This document shows, in pieces, positions 6,125 to 12,365 of a DNA stretch of 12,365 bases. Every line of letters begins with the position of its first letter. Positions within the stretch are counted from its first letter, which is position 1. The position numbers were made by a program, and so were the translations under genes. The notes under the pieces are model-generated. The model searched no databases and was not told where the DNA came from. It saw nothing but the letters and a program-made list of their open reading frames with translations. The DNA comes from an uncultured Planctomycetaceae bacterium (lineage in GTDB: Bacteria; Planctomycetota; Planctomycetia; Pirellulales; Pirellulaceae), in contig CALBTA010000649.1 of NCBI GenBank assembly GCA_937967755.1, positions 1 through 12,365 on the forward strand. Direction: 5' to 3'.

Positions 6125-7739
6125 TTCCCGCAAAGTAGATCGGCGGTCCCCGTTTGTCGTCTTTCGCTCCGCGAAAGACATCTTTTCGCGGAGCGAAAAG
6201 CGACTATCAGGTCGCCGTGGAGTGGTGCTACTCATCGTCCTGTTAGTCGTCGCGATGTTGGCTTTGGGTGCTTACACGTTCTCGGATTTGATGCTGACCG
6301 AACAGGATGCGGTGGACCTCCACGGAGACCATCTTCAAGCAAGAGCCTTGACCGAATCGGGAATTGACGCCGCCCGCATCTTCCTGATGGAATCGGTCGA
6401 TGTGCAATATGAACGGGGCGGCGTCTATGACAACCCTGCCTATTTTCGCGGCCGTCTGGTGATCGATAGTGAAGACGAGCGGCAGCGGGGCCGTTTCGCG
6501 CTGCTGGCCCCGCTGGTCGATGAAGGTGAACTTGGCGGCATTCGCTATGGGCTGGAAAACGAATCGACCCGGCTGAACATCAACGCATTGCTGCTGGCCG
6601 AAGTACAGCAGGAGAATGGCGGGCGGCAACTGCTGTTAGGCCTGCCCGGCATGACGGAAGAAACGGCCGATGCGATTTTGGACTGGCTGGATGACGACGA
6701 CGAAGTTCGCGAATTCGGTGCGGAGCTAGATTACTACAGCGGCGTTGACCCGCCTTATGCCCCGCGCAACGGCCCGCCGGAAACTGTCGAAGAATTGCTG
6801 TTGGTCCGCGGAGTGACGCCTGACTTGCTGTTCGGGCGAGACATCAATCGTAACGGAATGATCGACAGCCACGAACAAAGCGCACCGGTGGTTGTGAAAA
6901 CCGACGTCCCAGGGGCGATGGACCGCGGCTGGTCCGCTTACCTGACGCTGCACAGCCAAGAGCGAAACGCCTCGCCTTCGGGCCAGCCCCGCATCTATTT
7001 GAACCAGGACGACATGGGCCAACTTCATGCCGAGCTTTCATCGGTCTTCCCGCGCGAGTGGGCGAACTACATTGTCGCGTACCGCCAGAATGGTCCATAT
7101 TCGGGCAACACAACCGAAACGGCCAAGGCCGATAGCGGAGACATCGACTTCAGCGACGAAGGCCGGTTCACGTTAACACAAGTGCTCGACCTGGTCGGCT
7201 CGCGGACGCGTGTCCGCTTCCAAGGTGACCAGCAGGCAACCGTGCTGGAATGCCCGTTCCCAGAAGAGTTGATCGCGATGGGCTTCTACATGCCGATGCT
7301 GATGGACAACGCCACGGTCAACTCGTCACCGACCATCCCGGGCCGGATCAATATCAACCAGGCTCCGCGCGTCGTGCTGCAAGGCATCCCAGGGTTGGAT
7401 GAAGAGATGATCAACCAGATCATCAGCTTGCGAACGCCGGAGGTCGAACTGGAACGACCCAACCGGCGGCATGAAACTTGGCTGCTGATCGAAGCGGTCG
7501 TCACGCTGGACGAAATGCGGGGCCTAATGCCGTTCATCACTGGCGGGGGCGATGTCTACAGGACGCAAACGGTCGGGTATTTCGACGGCGGCGGGGCTTC
7601 CGCCCGGGCGGAAGTAATAATTGATGCTACATCGCCGCTGCCTGCCGTGGTATCGTGGAGAGATATCAGCCACCTCGGCCGCGGCTACGCGTTGGAGACC
7701 TTGGGTGTGGAGTTGATAGAGGAACAGGAAGAACAATAG
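6114..7739 (+). CDS. gspK: Type II secretion minor pseudopilin GspK
   Basis: The protein is 541 aa. The hydrophobic pilin segment VVLLIVLLVVAMLALGAYTF (37-56) follows RRG, so cleavage is expected after Gly36. The absence of Glu at mature position 5 is normal for GspK. Residues about 153-238 form the first GspK helical domain: RLNINALLL, LPGMTEETADAILDWLDDDD, AELDYYSGVDPPYAPRNGP and VEELLLVRGVTPDLL. An EF-hand-like loop, DINRNGMIDSHE, lies at 243-254. A second HhH-like region, ININQAPRVVLQGIPGLDEE, lies at 412-431. GspK caps the pseudopilus in a complex with GspI and GspJ. The 36-residue leader is unusually long, and residues 15-32 of it are encoded by a palindromic repeat. It is longer than common GspK proteins (about 300-350 aa). 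It overlaps gspJ by 11 nt. Confidence 0.92.
   Translation: MPNNSRKVDRRSPFVVFRSAKDIFSRSEKRLSGRRGVVLLIVLLVVAMLALGAYTFSDLMLTEQDAVDLHGDHLQARALTESGIDAARIFLMESVDVQYERGGVYDNPAYFRGRLVIDSEDERQRGRFALLAPLVDEGELGGIRYGLENESTRLNINALLLAEVQQENGGRQLLLGLPGMTEETADAILDWLDDDDEVREFGAELDYYSGVDPPYAPRNGPPETVEELLLVRGVTPDLLFGRDINRNGMIDSHEQSAPVVVKTDVPGAMDRGWSAYLTLHSQERNASPSGQPRIYLNQDDMGQLHAELSSVFPREWANYIVAYRQNGPYSGNTTETAKADSGDIDFSDEGRFTLTQVLDLVGSRTRVRFQGDQQATVLECPFPEELIAMGFYMPMLMDNATVNSSPTIPGRININQAPRVVLQGIPGLDEEMINQIISLRTPEVELERPNRRHETWLLIEAVVTLDEMRGLMPFITGGGDVYRTQTVGYFDGGGASARAEVIIDATSPLPAVVSWRDISHLGRGYALETLGVELIEEQEEQ
6156..6208 (+). repeat. Palindromic dispersed repeat inside the gspK leader
   Basis: Two near-perfect inverted arms, TTTCGCTCCGCGAAA (6162-6176) and TTTCGCGGAGCGAAA (6184-6198), are exact reverse complements, and flanking GTCG/CGAC extends the pairing. 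Each arm is itself a small hairpin. The element stays in frame and encodes gspK residues 15-32 (VVFRSAKDIFSRSEKRLS). A diverged copy lies at 4949-4999. Confidence 0.85.
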
Positions 7740-7749
7740 TTATCTGATT

Positions 7750-7915
7750 GAACAGGAGAGAACGGAGATAACGGAGGATTGATCGATTGATGTCGCGACG
7801 AGTTGAGTTTCGGCATACTCGTGAGAGTTAGGGAGACATACCCTATGGCTGAATCCACAAGCCTCACGACCTCTACTACATCAGTCCTCTCCATTTTTTC
7901 TATGCCCTCCTGTTC
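7750..7915. repeat. Nested inverted-repeat element between gspK and gspL
   Basis: The 199-nt gap between gspK and gspL has imperfect terminal inverted repeats at 7750-7783 and 7880-7915. Both begin GAACAGGAG when read inward and share GGAG and TGAT towards the inner end. Inside are TCGTGAG/CTCACGA (7819-7825, 7863-7869) and TAGGG/CCCTA (7829-7833, 7841-7845). No credible ORF is present. It may be a MITE-like insertion or a structured mRNA segment in the operon. Confidence 0.5.
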
Positions 7916-7938
7916 GAAGTTAAAAAGCTTGAATTGAA

Positions 7939-9447
7939 ATGCCGCAGTTATTAGCCCTCGAATGGGATCAATTCGAAGCTCGCATTGTCGTTGCGCAGCA
8001 GCGCGGGGAAGATGTGCGTATCGATCATGCGTTCAGCGTCGAGCTAACGCCGCGCGACCCTGGGCAGACGTTCGCCGATGTGGATGTTGGCCAGCGTTTG
8101 GAGTCGGCCCTCTCCGCACGGCGAATCGGCAAGGCGGAAACGTTAGTGGCTGTCGGGCGTTCCAGCATCGAACTGCGCCGCCTCTCGCTGCCGCCGGCTC
8201 CTGAGGACGAATGGCCGGAACTCGTTCGCTTTCAGGCGCTGCCGCAGTTCACGAACTTAGGTGAAGATTGGCCGCTGGACTACTTTCCGCTCGAAGGGGA
8301 AGCGGGCGAAGGGACGAGCGTGCTGGCCGCGACGATCTCGCCGCAACTCGTGCGGCAAATTACCGAGACTTGCAGCGCCGCCGGTTTGTCGCCTGCGCGG
8401 CTGGTGTTGCGTCCATGCGCGGCGGCGTCGCTGTTGATCGAACGGGGCCGTTCGCTCACACACCGCATTCGCCTGTTCGTCGATTTGCTTTCGGACGAAG
8501 CCGACCTGACCGTGCTGGTCGATCGACATGTCGTGCTGATGCGCACCGTGCGGTTGCCAGCGGCCAATCAGTCCGGAGGCGACCGGGCCGGTCAAGCTCA
8601 AGCCCTCATCGGAGAGATTCGGCGAACGATCGCATCGGCCCAAAACCAACTCGGCGGCGACCGCGTCGAGCAGATCGTTCTTTGCGGCAACGATTCGGAA
8701 CATCACGAACTGGCGGCGACCCTTGCTGACCGCTTGAACCTGGACGTTGAGCACTTCGACCCGTTCTCATCGCTGCAGCGCAGCAGCGAGTTGAGAAACA
8801 ACCCGCCGCAAGCCCCGGAACGTTTCGCGCCGCTGTTGGGCATGGTGGTTGATGAAGCCGCCTCGCGCCGGCACGCGATCGATTTTCTCAACCCGCGCAA
8901 GAAAGCCCCGCCCAAAAGCAAAAGCCGTACCTATGCCATCGCAGGCAGCCTGGCGGCACTGGTGTTGCTCGCAGTGGTTGCCATGTGCTGGATGGAACTG
9001 GCCGGCTTGCGTAGCCGCAACGCTGTGTTGAGCGAAACTTCCAACCAACTCGACGCGGAAGTTGAGGACGCAGAGGCAATGATCGAGCGGGTCGATACCA
9101 TCGAAAGTTGGGACCAGTCTCAAATCAATTGGCTAAACGAACTTGAATCGATTTCCGCTCCGCAGCGTTTTCCGCCTGCCGAAGACGTGCGTTTGATCAA
9201 CCTCAAAGCGTCGCCTCGGCCCGGCGGCGGCGGGCAAATGTCTTTGGTGGGATTGGCCCGAGGTTCGGATGTTGTGCCCGTGCTGGAAAGCATGCTGCGT
9301 GACGAGCGGCACGCCGTTTCATCGGGGCCCAGCCGCGATAGCGAGAAAGACCCCCGCTACCCGTACCGCTTCCAGGAAACGGTGCGGATTGACCCGCTTG
9401 CTGAAGCTCCTTCACCTGATGAGCAAGCCGCAGGAGGGTCGAGATGA
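7939..9447 (+). CDS. gspL: Inner-membrane T2SS platform protein GspL-like (PilM-PilN fusion architecture)
   Basis: The protein is 502 aa. Residues 1-275 are an actin-like cytoplasmic domain of the PilM/GspL type: LLALEWDQFEARIV (4-17), FVDLLSDEADLTVLVDRHVV (180-199), RVEQIVLCGND (242-252), then LADRLNLDVEHFDPF. One transmembrane helix lies at about 332-355 (YAIAGSLAALVLLAVVAMCW), preceded by a basic stretch, as expected for a cytoplasm-in orientation. The periplasmic part starts with a coiled coil (358-390) and ends in a PilN-like domain (415-490). In the family GspL binds GspE in the cytoplasm and GspM in the membrane. The Gly-rich nucleotide-binding loops of PilM are not conserved. Its TGA overlaps the ATG of the next gene by 4 nt. 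It follows gspK after a 199-nt repeat-bearing gap, with no clear Shine-Dalgarno site at ATG 7939. Confidence 0.85.
   Translation: MPQLLALEWDQFEARIVVAQQRGEDVRIDHAFSVELTPRDPGQTFADVDVGQRLESALSARRIGKAETLVAVGRSSIELRRLSLPPAPEDEWPELVRFQALPQFTNLGEDWPLDYFPLEGEAGEGTSVLAATISPQLVRQITETCSAAGLSPARLVLRPCAAASLLIERGRSLTHRIRLFVDLLSDEADLTVLVDRHVVLMRTVRLPAANQSGGDRAGQAQALIGEIRRTIASAQNQLGGDRVEQIVLCGNDSEHHELAATLADRLNLDVEHFDPFSSLQRSSELRNNPPQAPERFAPLLGMVVDEAASRRHAIDFLNPRKKAPPKSKSRTYAIAGSLAALVLLAVVAMCWMELAGLRSRNAVLSETSNQLDAEVEDAEAMIERVDTIESWDQSQINWLNELESISAPQRFPPAEDVRLINLKASPRPGGGGQMSLVGLARGSDVVPVLESMLRDERHAVSSGPSRDSEKDPRYPYRFQETVRIDPLAEAPSPDEQAAGGSR
9432..9437 (+). promoter_or_regulatory. Shine-Dalgarno site of the gspM-like gene
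   Basis: AGGAGG lies 6 nt before ATG 9444, within the end of gspL. With the ATGA overlap it indicates translational coupling of the two platform proteins. Confidence 0.75.
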
Positions 9448-10682
9448 GTCAACGCGAAAAATATCTGGCCATCGCTGTCGGCGGATTGCTAGTCGCTATG
9501 TTAGGTTTCTTTGCCTACTCTAGCTGGTCGAAAAAAATCACCGAGGCCAAGACTGAACAATTGAACTTGGAAACCGCCATCGGCGACAAGGAAGCCCGCG
9601 TCGCCGCCGGGCTACAAGCATTTCAGAAGTTGCAGGAATTTCGTCGCCGAAGCTTGCCCGCGGATGCTGAAGTCGCCCGCAGCCAATACAAAGCCTGGCT
9701 GTTGGACCTGGCTGAGAAGCAGGTGAAACTGGACGACCCGCAGGTTTCCTCGGGTTCGATTGGCCGCAAGGGGGATGCGTACCAGCGCGTGACGCTGGGC
9801 GTCAGCGGAGAGGGAACGCTGGAGCAATTGACCGACCTGCTCTACCGAATTTACACAACAGACTTCGTTCACCATGTTCGGTCGCTGGACGTGCAGCCGA
9901 TTGAAGATAGTCGGAAACTGAAAATCCAATTGAGCCTGGATGCGCTGGTAGTCAACGGTACAGAGGCCAGCGATTCGCTCAAACCGCAACCGTCCGCCTT
10001 GGCCGAGCAAAAGTCGTTGGAATATTTCTTGGCAACGATCTTGGAGCGCAACCTGTTCGCATCCGCCAACCGCCCGCCCGAGATTGTTGGCGGTTCAACT
10101 CAACGCGTGACGGTGGGCGAAACCATGTCGGTTTCGCTCAAGGCAGAAGACGAAGACGAATTGGACGAGGTCACATTTGAATTGGGCGAAGGCAGCGCCG
10201 AAGGCGCAACCGTTGATAGCAGCGGGCGTGTTCGTTTCCGCACGGGGGAAGTCGGCACCTATGAAATTATCGTGGTTGCCAGCGATGATGGCGTGCCGTC
10301 GAAGTCTTCGCGAAAGACGATCACCGTCGTCGTATCCGAACGCCCCAAAGTGGTCGTCACGCCCGACCCACCTGCACCCAAACCCAAGCCCTACTTCGAA
10401 GATGCCGAGTTCGCTTTCGTCACAGCCATCTTGGAAGTGAACGGCCAAAAGCAACTTTGGTTGAACATTCGAACCTCCGGCGAAACCTTGAAGTTGGGCG
10501 AAGGGGACGAGTTCGAGGTAAAACGCCTGAAGGGAATCGTCAGCCGGATTGGGCAAAAGGACATCGACGTCACCGCCGCCGGAGAGAGCCGCCGGTTCGA
10601 ACTGGGCGAAAACCTTGCTCACGGCGAAGTGCTACCAGCGCCAGCGGATGGCGACCCATCTGAGCCAGCGGGCAGCGAGTAA
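9444..10682 (+). CDS. GspM/PilO-like platform protein fused to Ig/cadherin-like and GspC/PilP-like domains
   Basis: The protein is 412 aa. Residues 1-6 are cytoplasmic and 7-27 form one transmembrane helix (YLAIAVGGLLVAMLGFFAYS). Residues about 30-75 are a coiled coil, and 76-170 a PilO/GspM-like ferredoxin-type domain (GEGTLEQLTDLLYRIY). Residues 191-209 contain EYFLATILERNLFASANRP, like the segment before the homology region of GspC-type proteins. Residues about 211-298 look like a cadherin/Ig-type beta sandwich (PPEI, VGETMSVSLKAEDED, GRVRFRTGEVGTYEIIVVAS, DDGVP). After a Pro-rich linker (301-316), residues about 322-394 (FVTAILEVNGQKQLWLNI, LKLGEGDEFEVKRLKGIVSRIG, FELGENL) resemble the periplasmic HR domain of GspC/PilP, which contacts the secretin. 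It could thus link GspL to GspD. The GspM part is supported by gene order. The fusion reading is from motif shape alone, so no symbol is given. Confidence 0.8.
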   Translation: MSQREKYLAIAVGGLLVAMLGFFAYSSWSKKITEAKTEQLNLETAIGDKEARVAAGLQAFQKLQEFRRRSLPADAEVARSQYKAWLLDLAEKQVKLDDPQVSSGSIGRKGDAYQRVTLGVSGEGTLEQLTDLLYRIYTTDFVHHVRSLDVQPIEDSRKLKIQLSLDALVVNGTEASDSLKPQPSALAEQKSLEYFLATILERNLFASANRPPEIVGGSTQRVTVGETMSVSLKAEDEDELDEVTFELGEGSAEGATVDSSGRVRFRTGEVGTYEIIVVASDDGVPSKSSRKTITVVVSERPKVVVTPDPPAPKPKPYFEDAEFAFVTAILEVNGQKQLWLNIRTSGETLKLGEGDEFEVKRLKGIVSRIGQKDIDVTAAGESRRFELGENLAHGEVLPAPADGDPSEPAGSE

Positions 10683-10887
10683 CCGGTTTGCCTACAGCCG
10701 GATGAGAAACTCTACCGATGATGCCTATTGCGAGGATTGTGCGCATTGCGCGTGCGCGCACTCTCGTAACGGGGGCTACTAGCCACCGTGCCATTAACCC
10801 AAAGAGCAAGCGAGGAACGCAGTTGCTGTGAGGGATCACAAGCTTCGCATCCCCGCCACGAAGAGGCGACATCCAGTGGCACCCAGC

Positions 10888-12365
10888 ATGATAAACATCG
10901 AAACACACTCCCTGGTCAAATTGACGGCGGCGTGCTTTGCCTGTGTTGTGCTCACGATAGTGCCCAGCGCTGTGGCACAACAGCCCGATCTCAACCCTCA
11001 ACACAACCCGCTGCGCCAGAATGAATTGCAAGTTCAACGTCAAAATGTCGTAGGCGATGCGGTCGCATGTTCCTACGCTTTGCGGTACGCGCCGCCGGAA
11101 CAGGTTGTCGAACACTTGCGGACAGTGCTGGCGTCGCTGCGCGGGGGGCAAGATGCGGCGACCGTCTCGGCGGATGCACAGACGGGTAATGTGATTGTGC
11201 AAGGCGGCGAAGAGGCCCACCGCCTTGCGGAGCAACTGATCAATCGTGTTGACCGCCCAGAAAATGCCGGACAGCGCGTCGCCGCGGGCGGAGAAGCGGT
11301 CGTCGAAGGCTACGCCGTCGCAGGCGGTTCTTTGCATACAACGTTGCAGGCATTGCGGACAAGCTTTCCACCCTCGACGGGCGCAAAGTTTGCCGCCAGC
11401 CCGCGTGACGGAAAAATCATCGCGCTGGCGGATGCGCAAACGCAAGTTCGCATTGCACAGCGCGTCGCCCAATTGCAAGGGGCGGCTCCGGCAGCTACCG
11501 GTCTGGCGCGGCCAGCGGCTCAAAAAGTTGTTCAACAACGATACCGTTTGCAAAACGTCGATACTGACGGCCTGCTCGGTGGCATGGTGAAACTTTGGGG
11601 CCGCCGGTTGCCGGTCAGCCGCAGCGAAGATGGCAGCGTCGACACGCTTTCGTTCCCCGCTCCTGGTGGTAAGCCGCTGACGCTGAAGATCAACAACCGG
11701 GAAAGCGCCGTCGACATCAACGGGCCGGCCCAAGCGGTCGAAGCGTGGCTGAAAGTCGTTGTGGCAATTGACTCGCCGACCGACAACCCGGCAAATAACA
11801 CGGCGATCATGCCCTTGCGGTATGCGGAGCGCGAGAAAGTTCAAATCGCCATGGCAGGATTCCGCGGAGCACAGCGCGATCCCTGGGCCGGCGATCTGGT
11901 CAATCAGATATTTCAGCCTGTCGTGCAAGATGACGGCGACCCGCCCGTCGCCCCCGGGCCTGACGACCCTGATCCCGACGCCGCCGATCCTGTTGACCCC
12001 GATGCCTTGGCGGAAGACCCGGAAGACCTCGACCGCGGCGTCATTGGCCCGGTGCAGATTGAGTTTCTCGATGGGCTGGACGTGATTGTGATTCGCGGAA
12101 ACAAGCGTGACGTCGCGCGGGTGACAAGGATTATTGAGGATATCGAACGTCTCAGCGCGCAGACGCAGCCAACCGTCGAAGTCTACCGGCTGGAATACGC
12201 CGACAACGAAGCGGCGGTGACGATCGTCGTTGACATCTTCAACGAGTACTTCGCGCCGCGACATGGCCGGGTCACGATCACGCCGTTGGTCAAGCCGAAC
12301 GCCGTGTTGCTGGTCGGACGCCCCGAAGCGGTCGCGGTGGCGAAGGATTTGATCGTGAAGGTTGA
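10888..12365 (+). CDS. gspD: GspD-like secretin, N-terminal part, cut by window edge
   Basis: The plus-strand frame is open from ATG 10888 to the right edge (492 complete codons). Residues 1-30 form a signal peptide (LVKLTAACFACVVLTIVPSAVA), with likely cleavage after AVA. At least five secretin N-type units follow: about 63-125 (LRYAPPEQVVEHLRTVLASL), 139-197, 216-295 (QRYRLQNVDTDGLLGGMV), 304-424 and 429-492 (VYRLEYADNEAA). The fourth holds an inserted Asp/Pro-rich segment (347-383). The conserved C-terminal secretin barrel would be outside the window. In the family this forms the outer-membrane channel of the T2SS. An in-frame GTG at 10876 has GAGG 9 nt upstream and is a fair alternative start; it adds four residues before the signal peptide. 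The gap from the gspM-like gene is 205 nt. Confidence 0.85.
   Translation, partial: MINIETHSLVKLTAACFACVVLTIVPSAVAQQPDLNPQHNPLRQNELQVQRQNVVGDAVACSYALRYAPPEQVVEHLRTVLASLRGGQDAATVSADAQTGNVIVQGGEEAHRLAEQLINRVDRPENAGQRVAAGGEAVVEGYAVAGGSLHTTLQALRTSFPPSTGAKFAASPRDGKIIALADAQTQVRIAQRVAQLQGAAPAATGLARPAAQKVVQQRYRLQNVDTDGLLGGMVKLWGRRLPVSRSEDGSVDTLSFPAPGGKPLTLKINNRESAVDINGPAQAVEAWLKVVVAIDSPTDNPANNTAIMPLRYAEREKVQIAMAGFRGAQRDPWAGDLVNQIFQPVVQDDGDPPVAPGPDDPDPDAADPVDPDALAEDPEDLDRGVIGPVQIEFLDGLDVIVIRGNKRDVARVTRIIEDIERLSAQTQPTVEVYRLEYADNEAAVTIVVDIFNEYFAPRHGRVTITPLVKPNAVLLVGRPEAVAVAKDLIVKV

Noticed and set aside
10739..10761. GC-rich hairpin GTGCGC/GCGCAC after the gspM-like gene
   Set aside because: The 6-bp stem has a long loop, competing pairings and no U-tract, so a terminator call is not supported.
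10827..10840. TGTGA-GGGA-TCACA resembling a CRP operator upstream of gspD
   Set aside because: The spacer is 4 bp, not the 6 bp of the CRP consensus, no promoter is visible beside it, and such a short palindrome is easily chance.
10570..12264. A 564-residue open frame on the minus strand opposite gspD and the end of the gspM-like gene
   Set aside because: Its length follows from GC-rich codon bias on the coding strand. It lies opposite a frame with a signal peptide and secretin N units, and its translation shows no domain pattern.

Overview
The window looks like a chromosomal segment of a planctomycete, most likely in the Pirellulales. This is an inference from gene content: GC-rich coding DNA, a large soluble TPR protein with a C-terminal GYF_2-like domain, a secreted coiled-coil LTPxQ-type protein with an Arg/Gly tail, weak or absent Shine-Dalgarno sites at several starts, and a divergent, fusion-rich type II secretion system (T2SS). 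No RNA gene, CRISPR array or insertion-sequence transposase was seen.

Layout. Minus strand, from the centre leftwards: a 986-residue TPR protein (4897-1937), a small secreted Spy/CpxP-like protein (1766-1053), and the N-terminal half of the T2SS ATPase GspE (826 to the left edge, incomplete). Plus strand, from the centre rightwards: gspJ (5111), gspK (6114), a gspL/PilM-PilN-like gene (7939), a gspM-like fusion gene (9444), and the N-terminal 492 residues of a GspD-like secretin (10888 to the right edge, incomplete). The two arms diverge from a compact region at about 5000-5110 holding an extended -10 promoter for gspJ and a candidate -10 for the TPR transcript.

How the genes fit together. 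GspE is the cytoplasmic motor ATPase. GspL and the GspM-like protein form the inner-membrane platform that connects it to the periplasm. GspJ and GspK are minor pseudopilins of the pseudopilus tip. The GspD-like protein is the outer-membrane secretin. No separate gspC, F, G, H or I lies in the window. The GspM-like protein carries an added cadherin/Ig-like domain and a C-terminal GspC/PilP-like domain, so it may also do the job of GspC.

The most unusual features are: (1) the GspM-Ig-GspC-like fusion; (2) a palindromic dispersed repeat carried in frame inside the gspK prepilin leader, with a diverged second copy upstream of the TPR gene, both able to encode VVFRSAK; (3) two mirror-image AT-rich palindromes in the promoter region of the Spy-like gene; (4) an element of about 166 bp with nested inverted repeats between gspK and gspL; (5) an EF-hand-like loop in GspK; (6) a large internal duplication in the TPR protein.
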